A stretch of 64,000 bases of DNA from Neofusicoccum parvum (Eukaryota > Ascomycota > Dothideomycetes > Botryosphaeriales > Botryosphaeriaceae): positions 1,364,001 through 1,428,000 of the forward strand of contig CP087212.1 in NCBI GenBank assembly GCA_020912385.1, written 5' to 3'. This document shows, piece by piece, positions 33,245 to 44,623 of the stretch. The notes beneath the pieces are model-generated. The model was not told the DNA's origin. It saw nothing but the letters and a program-made list of their open reading frames with translations, and ran no database searches. Every line of letters starts with the position of its first letter. Position 1 is the stretch's first letter. The translations under genes and the position numbers were made by a program.

Positions 33245-35284
33245 ATGAGAGACGCAGAGGCCGACCTTGGCCTTGCCGAAGGCGCAGGCGCTGCCAACGA
33301 TGACCTCCACACGCCGACCCTGATCTCGCCCCCGGAGTCAAAGACGCCGCCGACCGCGCGCAACAAGCGCAACATCACTGCGCCTGGCGCAATCGGCAAT
33401 GGCAAGAGCGCGGAAACCTTGGACGCCACCGCGTTGAGCAGAGCGTTAGAAAAATTCGAGCAGGCCGGGAGACATCGTGACCTCACGCCCGGACTAAGTC
33501 CCAGCAGGAAAAGACAGCGGGTTTACGGTGATAGGTTAGTAGATGCAAGTGAGGCTGATGCTCTTGCGCTGCACCACCTCAAAACAGCCCTTTTGAGATG
33601 GGCGTCTGAGTTCAATGCTGATTCTGAGTCGAGCAGATTCATCCCAAATCGTTCGGGACAGGACTTCCCGGCGAGTTTCAGTCTTCTTCATGAAGATGGC
33701 TCCCCCGCTACTCCGTCGAAATCGGCGAAGAGAACGCCGCACAACGAGCTCCACTTCCAGAAGAGTATGTGCGCTTCGAATCTCAACGACTTCAGAGGAT
33801 GGCGCTAATAAAAGTACAGCTGAAGAGGCAAACCGGACCTACTCTACTCTTCTGCGCTCGGAGATGTTTGATGACACTATTCCCCAAAGCCTCTCAATCA
33901 ATGAGAGCACTACTTACCACGATCCCTCGCGATCAAAAACCCCACCGGGGCGCTCCTCACTACCCGCACCAAACCTGACCCCCTCTACTCCTCACAAGAA
34001 CCTCTTCTCTTACATGTCGCCGCGGCATGCAAGCGCCTCCGGTCACCCTACCCCGCATAGGACTCCACATCGCCATGGCCCAAACTTGAACACCCGATCA
34101 GAGATATATAGTCTCTCGCCAGTCAAGTACAGTAGCCAGACTATGCTGCTCAGCCCCCGCAAGACTCCCAGAGCCGTGAGCAAAGTGCCGTACAAAGTGC
34201 TTGATGCGCCCGATCTTGCAGACGACTTCTATCTCAACCTTGTTGATTGGGGCAGCCAAAACATCCTTGGTGTGGGCCTTGGTCAGTGCGTATATATGTG
34301 GAACTCAACCTCTGGCCGGGTAACGAAGCTCTGCGAGCTTCCAGATGACACTGTGACCAGTGTCAACTGGATACAAAGGGTATGTCGTTTTCACTGAATT
34401 TGTCCTCTTTTCTTTTTCATTCTGACGTAACGGCTCCTCAGGGTTCCCACGTTGCCATTGGTACAAACAAAGGATTTGTCCAGATCTGGGACGCGCAAAC
34501 GCAGCGCCGTCTCAGAACCATGACTGGACACACCGCGCGCGTTGGCGCTCTTGCGTGGAACGAACACATCCTCACTTCAGGGTCCCGTGACCGTTTGATC
34601 TACCACAGAGATGTTCGCCAGCCTGACCAGTGGTTACGAAAACTTGTGGGCCATAAGCAAGAAGTTTGTGGCCTGAAATGGAATTCGGAAGATGGCCAGC
34701 TAGCATCAGGCGGCAACGACAACAAGCTTATGGTCTGGGAAAAACTCAACGCGGAACCTACTTTCAAGTGGGGCGAACATGTCGCTGCCGTTAAGGCCAT
34801 CTCCTGGAGCCCACACCAGCGCGGTCTTCTCGCATCAGGTGGAGGTACTGCAGACCGAACCATCAAATTTTGGAACACTTTGATCTCACCTCATGGGCCG
34901 TCATCGGCCGCCATGGCTGCGCAGGCCTACCAACACTCCAATCCCGCTTCTCCTACAAACACAACCGCCCCAGCCAACTTGCTCAGCAGTCTGGATACTG
35001 GATCCCAGGTTTGCAACCTTGCCTGGTCTCGCAACAGCAACGAAATCGTCTCGACACACGGTTACAGCCAGAACCAGATCATTGTGTGGAAATACCCGTC
35101 CATGCAGCAGGTTGTCAGTCTTACTGGCCACACCTACCGTGTTCTTTACCTGGCGATGAGCCCCGACGGTCAAGTCATCGTCACCGGTGCAGGCGACGAG
35201 ACCCTAAGATTCTGGAACGCTTTCAAGAAGAAGGAACGGGCGGGCGGACTTGGTACAGTCGAGAACTGGGGCGTCATCAGATGA
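33245..35284 (+). CDS. CDH1: APC/C activator Cdh1 (fizzy-related WD40 protein)
   Basis: Exons are 33245-33534, 33637-33764, 33820-34379 and 34442-35284, giving 606 residues. Cdh1 brings substrates such as mitotic cyclins to the anaphase-promoting complex in late mitosis and G1. The C-box DRFIPNR (about 96-102) is created exactly at the first splice junction, which supports that join. The N-terminal half is disordered with many SP/TP sites (LTPGLSPSRKR, LTPSTPHKN, LSPRKTPRAV), expected targets of inhibitory CDK phosphorylation. KVPYKVLDAPDLADDFYLNL opens the seven-bladed WD40 propeller, which includes GHTARVGALAWNEHILTSGS and GHKQEVCGLKWNSEDGQLAS. The protein ends with the IR dipeptide that docks on Cdc27. 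Length exceeds yeast Cdh1 by about 40 residues. Confidence 0.95.
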
Positions 35285-36632
35285 AAGGGCCACGAGCAGC
35301 CGATATTGGCATCCCTTACATTGGATTGGCGAGAGTTGTTGCAAGAGCATTGGACTCCTCTCACATTACGCGCCTCGCGAGCCCCGCATCGGCCCCTCGC
35401 ATCGCGTTATATCCAGATTTCGCAAAGATGCGACCTGCCCTTCCACGGCCAGTTTCTCACTAGCAGCGCCAGTTGCCCAGGAACCTTTGCTCTCATTGCC
35501 CTGCTTGCCAGGGTTCTTGCTGCACTTTTGGCTCCCCACGAACTATCTGTCAAGGAACCCGAAATTGCACCAAATCCGAGTGCCGGATCCTCGCGCCAGT
35601 TCGACAGGATCGCTGGCGATTCGCGCTCGGTCACGACGCTTTTGCAGCCCATAGCGTCCGTGGTTCGATCACAAAAGCGACAATGTACAACAAGATTTGC
35701 TCCCGAAATCCGTTGCTCGATCGTCCTGATATTTGCATAGCATATGCGATGCACAGCTTTTCAGTAGCTGCGGTGGACCAATGAACATAGATCCGTGGCT
35801 AGATCCACAGCCAAGACGGAGCTTCGGCGTTCTTGATTCGCGCACAGCGGTAAAACGAGCCGGCAGAGGGAAGCGCCTAAAAAAGATGAGAATTATCATG
35901 AAGCCATGAGGAGTTTTGGTCTGCAAATGCGATTCGATTCCGGGCGGGCATTTGCATCTACGATGGGGGGACACGAAGTTTGAACACGGCATGTATAGAT
36001 GTATTGATGACTGAGGAGGCTTGGGCTGTAGGGAGGATAGATAATGGATGGATGCCTTGCTGTGGGTGTTGAATATATCTGTGCACTCCCCAGCCCTGAC
36101 AACGGCAGCTGCGTGAGCGTGGGACGAGACGCTGAGAAGCGCTGAAACCAGGCAGCCACTTTTGTTGGCCCTGGGCGGCGGCACAGCGTCGACGGGCGCT
36201 GGTGGGTTCACCTGGCGCGGCTGAGCGGCGAACGATTGGCCGGGCGGCGCTGGGCAGCCGCGCAGTTCTCCCCACCACGCGCCGACTCATTCCACGCCTT
36301 CACGATCCCTGAGTCGAGCAACGATCTGCGCCCGCTTCCCTTCGCCTTCCCGGCTCCCCAGGCTCTTTTATAAGAGCTGCCACACACCGCCCACCACGGC
36401 GCCGCCAACCTCCCGCACTTCTGCCTCCCGCCCGTCGACCGCGCCTCCCTCGCCGTTGGCTATCGCCGAGCAGCTCACCACTGCAAGCGCCATCCTCTTC
36501 AACCCCAAGTACACCCGACGCCCGCCGCCCACCCGCCTCCGACCCACCCACGTCAGCACCCTCGCCATCGCAAACCGCACCGACTCCACCATCAGCGTCC
36601 GCAACCTCGGCGACGGACAAAGCGTGCCTGTC
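35285..36632. other. Intergenic region between CDH1 and PHO85
   Basis: Both genes are on the plus strand. I see no gene. Position 36362-36377 carries GCTCTT-TTAT-AAGAGC, a TATA-like core inside a 6-bp inverted repeat, about 256 bp before the PHO85 start; GC-rich 5' leader sequence follows. Confidence 0.5.
36362..36377 (+). promoter_or_regulatory. TATA-like element within a 6-bp inverted repeat, PHO85 promoter
   Basis: GCTCTT (36362-36367) and AAGAGC (36372-36377) are perfect inverted repeats around TTAT, creating TTTATAAG. The position suits a core promoter with a leader of roughly 200 bases. Function is inferred. Confidence 0.4.
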
Positions 36633-37677
36633 ATGGACAAGAGACACCCCAGCTCGTTCCAGCAGCTGGAAAAGCTGGGCGAGGGAACCTATGCCACCGT
36701 GAGACGCCCCGCCCGCCGAGTGCCCCGCGCCGCTGCTAATCGCCCTGCAGGTCTTCAAAGGTCGCAACCGCCAGACGGGCGAGTTCGTCGCGCTGAAGGA
36801 GATCCACCTTGACTCGGAAGAGGGCACGCCGTCGACGGCCATCCGCGAGATTTCGCTCATGAAGGAGCTCAAGCACGAGAACATCGTCTCGCTGCACGAC
36901 GTCATCCACACCGAGAACAAGCTCATGCTCGTGTTTGAGTACATGGACAAGGACTTGAAGAAATACATGGATTCGCGCGGCGACAGAGGCCAGCTGGACC
37001 CTGTGACCATCAAGTCGTTCATGTACCAGCTGCTGCGCGGCATCGCCTTCTGCCACGAGAACCGCGTTCTGCACCGCGATCTCAAGCCCCAGAACTTGCT
37101 GATCAACAACAAGGGGCAGCTGAAGCTTGCTGATTTTGGTCTTGCCCGCGCCTTCGGAATCCCCGTCAACACTTTCTCCAACGAGGTCGTCACGCTGTGG
37201 TACCGCGCGCCCGACGTCCTGCTCGGCAGCCGCACCTACAATACCAGCATCGATATCTGGTCTGCAGGCTGCATCATGGCTGAAATGTATACTGGTCGCC
37301 CGCTCTTCCCAGGCACCACCAACGAGGACCAGCTGCAGCGCATTTTCAGACTGATGGGCACTCCTTCCGAGCGCTCGTGGCCTGGCATCAGCCAGTTTCC
37401 CGAGTACAAGCCCAACTTTCACGTCTATGCGACTCAGGACCTGCGCCTCATCCTGCCTCAGATCGACTCGCTAGGCCTCAGCCTGCTGAGTAGCATGCTG
37501 CAGCTGCGCCCAGAGATGCGCATCAGCGCGGCACAGGCGTTACAGCACCCCTGGTTCAACGATATTGCCCAGGCGCGCCAGCAACAGCAGCTAAACGCGC
37601 AGCAGATGGCAGCACAACAGCAGGCGCAACAGGCACAGATGGGTGGTGGTTATTCGATGGCCCAAGGTGCTTACTAG
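36633..37677 (+). CDS. PHO85: Cyclin-dependent kinase Pho85 (PhoA/PhoB type)
   Basis: Exons are 36633-36698 and 36751-37677, giving 330 residues. Pho85 with its many cyclins controls phosphate response, glycogen metabolism, polarity and G1 progression. Kinase landmarks are [11 protein letters not shown] (glycine loop, spanning the splice junction), VALKEIHL with Lys38, PSTAIRE at 49-55, [29 protein letters not shown] and [10 protein letters not shown]. The T-loop lacks the usual phospho-threonine ([13 protein letters not shown]), as in Pho85, which needs no CAK. The C-terminal 40 residues are Gln/Ala-rich. The intron is in the position typical for Pho85 genes, early in the glycine loop. A coding segment begins 117 bp after the stop and could be an alternative C-terminal exon. 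Confidence 0.95.
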
Positions 37678-37794
37678 ACTTGAGTTGCTCAGTCACTCGA
37701 AATTATAAGCACATTGACCGTCCTGGATAACTGCCTCTTCCACTAGCTGTTTGCATCTGCAGTGCCCGCCTGTGCTAATATGAGGCTCGAATAG

Positions 37795-38270
37795 ATGCGG
37801 CGACTTACTCCAATCTCAGCGAGCTACACGCGTGCTCGCATCCTGCTCAACAATTCCAGATGGTACAGTTTGGCGCCTCTCCTTTTGCGCATCCATTTTC
37901 CGGCGTTCCGGATCAAGCGGGCCCGCAGCATCAATTCTCGACTGCACTGAACTTCATCCGTCCGAACAACAATATCCCTCTCAATGCCACGTTGGCCTCA
38001 GCGGAGGCGAATCCCTCCAGCTCTGCCAATTTTCCCACTTCTCTCAATACCATGGATACTTCGCAAATGGAAACACCCAGGCCGCCTCCTGATCGCAATC
38101 GTCACCTTTCCCGTGGTGCCCACATAGATCCTCGCTTGGGTCGGAACGCCTCAGAAGATCATCCCATGATGGATCCCGACGAGGGTGCTGGTGCATCTGG
38201 TCAGACTTCGTACGAATACATGGATCCTTCGGATCTGGACTACCCCTTCTCGATCCCTCAAGGCCGCTGA
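37795..38270 (+). other. Coding-like segment 3' of PHO85: alternative exon or small gene
   Basis: An open frame runs from a 3' splice-like signal (branch GCTAAT near 37774, acceptor ATAG ending 37794) to a TGA at 38268-38270. Codon use looks coding. Its first ATG is at 37860, giving a hydrophilic 136-residue protein (MVQFGASPFAHPFSG... DYPFSIPQGR). Joined from a G|GT site in the last PHO85 exon, for instance at 37667, the segment would be in frame and give the kinase a tail of about 158 residues. The donor GTGCTT is weak. No recognised domain. Confidence 0.4.
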
Positions 38271-41220
38271 GGTAGGGAGATCGACGTTCAAACTTTCCGT
38301 GCTACTTAAGCCATTCCATTCCATTCACACACTAGCTCGCGCATAATAAGCGGGTCTTCTTCATTAAATGATATTCTCATTGCCACAATGATGAGGTGGG
38401 ACCAATGAAAGGGACGATATCCTTGGTTGATGATTCGGGTGCTGTTTTTCTTAGCATGAGATTCGACCCTCCGGTTTTTGGACTGCGGAGTGTGCTAAAG
38501 CGTGGGAGCTATTGGGCTGGTTTGCAGCGGAGGTCTCTCGGTGCTTTCTTTTAATCGTTCGTGGTCCACCAATACTGCATAGCAAGATGGACAGGCTGGG
38601 CGTATGTGGTCGTGATAGGCTCGTTTTCAGAAAAAAGAATCGTATGCGTGCTTTCCCGGTAAACTTATCGGCTCCCTTACGATTCAATTCTACCTCGGTG
38701 TGTCCAAATACGCAACCGAAATACTGCAGCTTCAACTCCTCCGGTTGGGCACTCTGCGCGTCGCTTTCAAACATGCGTTCAAGTACGTTTTGTTCAAATC
38801 CGCAAACTGGGGGAATTGGGTGACCAAAGTGCCCACGCTAGAGGAACGTGACACAGTGAACCTCCGTTTGGGGCAAACGATGATGCTCTGAAGATGTGGA
38901 GGGCTGCAGCACGTAGGCGCAGTCATGTAAGCCGCGAGCATAGAACAATGTCTTCAAATCCTTGGGTTCTTCATCATTAGTATAATTACATGCTTTTCTG
39001 TATCATGTTATGCGGCTAAAAATTACGGAAGGGTGCGTGTTTGCACAAGGACTATATCAGTCCTTGATGATGGTACGATGGGAGCTCTCAAGCAGGGAGC
39101 AACAGCAAGAGCGCCAGCAGTCGGTAGGACCGGCCGGTGGCCAAACTTGAACTTTCACATTGATGCGGTCGGCATAGTTCGGACAGCGGACCATGGACTG
39201 CGGCTATTTTAAAGCATTTCTCTAGCCCTATTTCCAAGTTACGCAGAGAAGTCGGAGGGTCGCGTGCTTTTTTGTGTCCCGAATGTTTATATTGACTCCG
39301 CGGGGAGCGAGTTTGACCCCATGAGACCTTCGCAAATGCAGGAGTATCGCACTGATCAACTACTTCACTCCCGCCTCGCCAAGAATCTTTCTTGGTAGGA
39401 TACACAAAATCCCGGCGTGCAATGCGGTGTAGTAGAAGTATCATTATTATACACGAGTGAAAGTCATCCTTGGCAAGACAAGCTGTATCAAGACAAGAGA
39501 CACACCGGTAGTTCACGCTTCCGGAACCAGCTAACCCAGCACGAAGCTTTTGTTAAGGTGGCTAAGGAACGGTCATAAGTCAGTCTCGGTGGTTCTTTTG
39601 CACTAAAGTCAAGGGTCGCGAAGGCGTTCTTGACCTTGTAGACCACTGATAGTGCGGCTTGCTCACTTGACATTCAGATTAGAGGATCGGAAGTGTTGGC
39701 TTATGGTTCGGTCTGACCGGACAACGCGCTCGAACACCAGAAAGTTACAAACAAGAGGCACATGACAAGATACGGTGCGTACTATCTAGAGCATGTCGTC
39801 ATCTGAGGACTATGTGCATACGAAATATAATTGCCCTGTTCACCTAGTTTCGGGCTGCGGAAGTCTACATCTCGACTTTGAGTTCCTCCCATTTCTTCCC
39901 GAGGGAATTACAGGCTAAATGCAGCTCTGGAACGACTACTTCTTCGTGTATTTCGGCTCAAGTCTGCCAATCACCCATACTGGAGACATACGTGACGTCC
40001 CTCCTCCGCTACTCCCACCAAGCGCCCCAATCCTCCCTGAATCAAAAAAGGAAGTAATACCGCCAGTCCCCACTCCTATACAATACTAACCATCATCACT
40101 ACGTCAAAACGCTGCATGCAGTCATCAACCCCCTCAGCACACACCCTTCTCTCCAAAAACCTCAGCCAGTCCTTTGACTCCTTCACTCGCTAGACAAATC
40201 ATCTTACAAATCTTCAGCTTTGCATAAAAGGCGGGTACGTGCATATGCCGCCCCGTCTGTGGCGGGGCAAACTACATGAGCGTTTGTGTGACCCGAAGTG
40301 CCGCCCGTCCGCCTGCCGGCGGGGGCATTACCTGCAAGCGAGAGGGATTTGAGATAACCACAAGCGCATGGACACGTACTTTCCTTGGTGACACACGGTC
40401 ACAGGAATGAACGTGTATTCAATGGAGCCATGTGGCCAAGATTTAGCCATAGTGCTCGGTCATCGAAGTTTGCTATTCGGATCCCAAAAGACAAATTTTC
40501 ACACAGAAGGCATGTACGTGATCAAAATACTCCATGCATTGGTCTTTTTTGGATATCTTCATCTCATGTGAGAGAGCATGCATGTACCGTGAACCCTACC
40601 AAGGCTCAGAGAGTCCCCATATCACTGACCACTCCCGCACCTCTCACGCCCATGTAACCCCGTCCATGCACCGCGCTGTCATAAAGAAAAGGTTCCGTAG
40701 AAATCCCACCCGAGAAACCATGTGTCAGACCAGAGGGACTATTAGTCCCGCCGTTTCCTCCGCAGATATGCCTGATGATGCAATCTGGATATCCTTATGA
40801 TACAACCAACCCTTGTCCGTTGATCTTCCCTGTGAATTTCCATATCTCTCTTAAAAAAGAAGCCAGAATCAAAAGACTGCCTAAACCTCCGCTACAATCC
40901 CACCATCAGGAAGTTATTACTCGAAGAAGAGAAGCGGCGTACGCAGATGTCGTCGTTAACGTTTGTCGTCGTGAAAAGCCGCCGACCGAGGAAGATGAAG
41001 AACGCGGAGAAATCGAAAAAGCAAAATTGAATCCGTAAAGCCGGGGTATCCTATTGACAGTAATGTGTTAGCCTCTGTCTGGAAAACTGGAAAGGAGGGC
41101 AGAATCCTCAAGAGACTGAAGGCACTTACTCCGAAAACACGCGCACCACGGGGCTGAGAACGAAAACCCTCAAGGAAATAAAATGGAAATGACCCATGCC
41201 CTCGGCCACGCGCCCAAGAA
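38271..41220. other. Gene-poor interval between PHO85 and the GPCR gene
   Basis: About 2.9 kb, AT-rich, between convergent genes. Only short open frames are present and none shows a domain, codon bias or splice support. A GC-rich patch at 40,245-40,330 contains CCGCC...GGCGG, which could form a small hairpin. I see no gene. Confidence 0.45.
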
Positions 41221-43120
41221 TCACTGGCCAGTCAAACCCCTCTCGCTGGTAGGCGGGCTAGTCGGCGGCCGCGAGCTGTAAGGACTGATCGTGTAGTCCT
41301 TTTCTGATCCAGCCCGCTCCGAGTCGTCCATGTCCAGCGCTGCATTGAGCGACAGCCTGCCGCTCCCGCTGCCACTCCGCTGCCTTCTCTCAATACGCAC
41401 ACCGCTTCTAACAGAGCCAGCAATACCCCCCTTTGAGGAAGGCGGTCTCAGAGCGCCATTCATCTCCAGGTCTGCATTCCGTGTTGTCTTGCGCGAGAAT
41501 GCGCCGCAAAACAGCACATCACGTACCTCCTTCCATGCGTCTTTGCACTGCGACCACGACGTGCTAACGTAGATGGAGAAGTTCCAGAAGCCTTGCATGG
41601 GTAGGACAAATGCGGCAACCACACTGAGTGCAAAGTTCGTCTCGTTTGGCTTAGCCAGCGCGTACACACGGTTCACCGTGGAGGGGACCCAAACGATGAA
41701 CAGGGCGACGAACATCAAGAAGGCGACCTTCGCATAGCCCCAGGCGGCGTCATTGGCGTGGCGGCCAGCAGTGCTGGGCTTGCGGTTACCAGCGCCTGAG
41801 CTGCTGGGACGCGGACCTTCGAAGTCGAGAAGAAGCTCTGCGGGTACGGGCGTGCCTGCGGAAACGGAAGTCGAAAACACGTTCTTGGTATCACCACGGG
41901 CGCCGGATACAGCATTCGAATAAGGCCAAACCGCACTGTCGGGCTCATATCGACTGAACAAGTTTGCATCAGAAGGGTCTGAGTGCCGCTGATAGGTGCT
42001 ATCCTGGTTGGCTGTCGTTCCGCTGAGCTTCCGGGTACTTGAAAAGGAGCTGCGTGAATCAGCTTCCGGATCGCCACGCTTGGTATTGCCGGCCGACTCG
42101 ATGGACTCCGAAGTGACGACCACCTCGGTGGTTGCGGTCACGGCATTGGTCGCGTTGAAGGGATTTTTGACTGGAGGGAAGGGCTGCTCGTTGCTACGCG
42201 AAAAGGCGCGAAGAGCCTTGCGCTGCTTGAAGATGACCCGACCTGTGTAGCAGTAGATGCCGATAGTGATTATAATTACAACCCTGATCGAGGTGTGTGA
42301 GCAAAATGTGTACAGAGCGATGGAGGACGGGAGATAATTGGGCTTACCAGACAGGGCCGTAGAAGAAGGCAATGCGCATCCACTCCCAGTCTTTTCCGAC
42401 CCAGCACCAAAGCTACACCAAGTCAGCATGACTTTGTATTAGATAGGCAGTGGAAACAGTGACTCACCACTGCGTCACTGTAAATTCCTGTGTTCAGTCG
42501 CGACAGGTCCAGACAGAGGTAGACCAACGCAGGAATGAAGCAAATGCCGTAGCATAGGGCGAAGTAGCGCATCTCAAGCCCACGGAGATCGACTGCGTTG
42601 AAGTTCCTGATTGCTGATTTAGTCATGATACGGCCAGGAATGCAGCGATAGCGGTGCATCTTACTTGAAGAACGTGAGGTAGACATTCAGCGCCATGCAT
42701 AGGGTCCAGAGTGAGTCTGCCGGCATGAACCTGGTCAAGGTTAGCCCGTCTTCGGTGAGGCGGCAAATGACCAACTGAGGCTGAAGGTGCGAACGAGGCC
42801 GACAATGCCTGGGTGAGGCTGACGGTCCGTGCGGAAGGTAGAAGTGACAAAGTGTTGGGAGCTTACATCTGGATGAAGAAGCCTTGAAAGCGGCATAGCG
42901 CCAGGCTTGCGCCGTGCCTCGGAATGGCAGCGACCGAGACGACGGTGGCGGAGTTGGTCAGGATGTTGCCAATGGAGGCGTAGACGATGAGCCTGTTGAT
43001 CGGCTTGCGGAATGCTGGGAAGAGGGCGAACGTGAGCAGGATGAAGAGGCAGCCGGCCAGCGAAATGGCAGAGGTCGTGCGCGCCACGCTCTCAATGACG
43101 AGCTCCTGAGTGGGAGTCAT
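41221..43120 (-). CDS. cAMP-receptor-like G-protein-coupled receptor
   Basis: Minus strand, exons 43120-42867, 42730-42665, 42606-42468, 42412-42348 and 42283-41221, giving 528 residues. Seven membrane segments are visible: ISLAGCLFILLTFALF, LIVYASIGNILTNSATVVSV, DSLWTLCMALNVYLTFF, YFALCYGICFIPALVYLCL, VVIIITIGIYCYTGRVIF, KVAFLMFVALFIVWVPSTVN and FALSVVAAFVLPMQGFWNFS. The pattern, including CRFQGFFIQMFMPADSLWT between segments 2 and 3 and the segment 7 ending, matches the Dictyostelium-cAMP-receptor-like class of fungal GPCRs. A third cytosolic loop of about 170 Ser/Thr-rich residues and a long C-terminal tail with RSGSGSGR-type sites suggest kinase control. The ligand is unknown. A TTG at 43159 could extend the frame, but the first ATG is used. 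Confidence 0.88.
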
Positions 43121-44317
43121 CTTGGCGGGCGGGTGGGCTCCGAGTCCGGGTGGCTGCAATGGGGTGGGGGAGCGAAAGGTTGGAAGAAAAGAGGGAGCCG
43201 GGTCGCAAGGCGGGATATGTAGATCCAGGGACCGCTCGCTTAAAACGTCACAGGGTCAAGGCGATGGTGGTTGCCAGGCGAGTGGGCCAACGCTGGAGAA
43301 GCTGGAAGGGCCGAGTTCAGTGAATGCCGTAGCAGGCAGGAGCGCCCCGTGGTGTGGACGATCTTCGAGGCAGGCGCGACTCTTTTCCCCTCCGAGTCTG
43401 GCAAATTGGAATTTTTGTTATCCGCGGAGGGCGGCGACGGAGCACTGCAGCGCGGGTCCGCCGATCTGGAAAATCATGGGCCCAGGACTCGGTGTTCGAC
43501 TCTGGTGTGGGAAAGGAGGCCGGATATCAAGTCGCGGTCGGTAGTGTATCTTTCGACGACTACTCGGGCAGGGATGCTGGGGGCCGGGGGCTGGGGGCTG
43601 GGGGCGGCAACGACGGGCCACGAGTGGGCGCAGATCAGATTGGGACAGAAGGGAAGTTGCAGACGCGGGCGGGAGGGCGCAGTGTTTGATTCCTGGTGAG
43701 CCTTGTCTCGTTTGCGGCACCAAACGCGGGCACGACTGAAGGGGGCCGGGGCAGGGGCGTGGTCAATCAAAAGGATGGTGTTGCGGTGACGAGCAGTGCG
43801 TCCTGGGGCGTGAGGGTGGAAGTGAGGGTGGCCGGTGGCACGTAGCACAAAAGGATGATGCGATGGGCGAGCTGGTGCGTCCCACAGCCGGTCTGGCGCA
43901 GCACACGCCGGCAGGTCGGGCAGCACGCGGGCGGGCAAGTGGCCAGACGAAAAAGACAGAAGAGAGGTGAGCGGTGCGCGACCTCGCACGCAGAAGGCCA
44001 GACTATCGATTATTTCACCGCGATCAGCCACGCGGTCCACAGAGCCACCATCGTCTGCGCAGCGCTGGGCGTCCGGGGACAGGCGGCGCCAGCCAGTCGG
44101 AGCCCTCGCATGCCGCCACCAGGGCTCGAAACACATGCCGGCAGGACAGGGCTCGCGAGCAGGGCAGCGGCGATGCGGCGTCAGCGCTGAATCAACGCCG
44201 CAGCATTGGGCATGAGATCGCCGGCCGTCTGGGCCTGGTGCGTCCGGCGGCCAGCAAGGGGGCGCGGGAGCACGAGCGATCAGTCATGGCGAGCTCCATC
44301 CCTTGGCCGGCCGCGAT

Positions 44318-44340
44318 GGCGGAGGCGGAGGCGGAGGCGA
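44318..44340. repeat. GGCGGA hexanucleotide microsatellite
   Basis: Nearly four copies of GGCGGA in the GC-rich gene-poor interval. Confidence 0.85.
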
Positions 44341-44460
44341 AGGCAAAGGTGCGTGGTGAGGTGTGCTGGCCGGCAGGCTGCCGTCGTCGCGGAGTCGCAG
44401 GTGCCGGCGCGCTGGGTGGCCGCAGGGGCCAGCCTGCAACGCTGCGAAGCTCATCTCCAG

Positions 44461-44480
44461 CACCGCACCGCACCGCACCG
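44461..44480. repeat. (CACCG)4 microsatellite
   Basis: Four contiguous CACCG units, followed by CAG. Confidence 0.85.
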
Positions 44481-44587
44481 CAGCCTCCACCCCATCCTGC
44501 TGCTGCAGACAAAGGGCGCCTCAGCCTGGTGCAGTGCCTCAACCCCAGCGCTCGGCCGACCGCAACCGCGCCGTCCTCTGTCACCGC

Positions 44588-44623
44588 CAGCGCGCGCAAC
44601 ACCACCAGCGCGCGCAACACCGC
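44588..44623. repeat. 18-bp direct repeat, two copies
   Basis: The unit starting CAGCGCGCGCAACACC is present twice in tandem with one mismatch near the end of the second copy. Confidence 0.8.

Noticed and set aside
33245..33808. Unspliced 187-codon frame at the start of CDH1
   Set aside because: It includes the intron 33535-33636. Removing this creates the C-box DRFIPNR.
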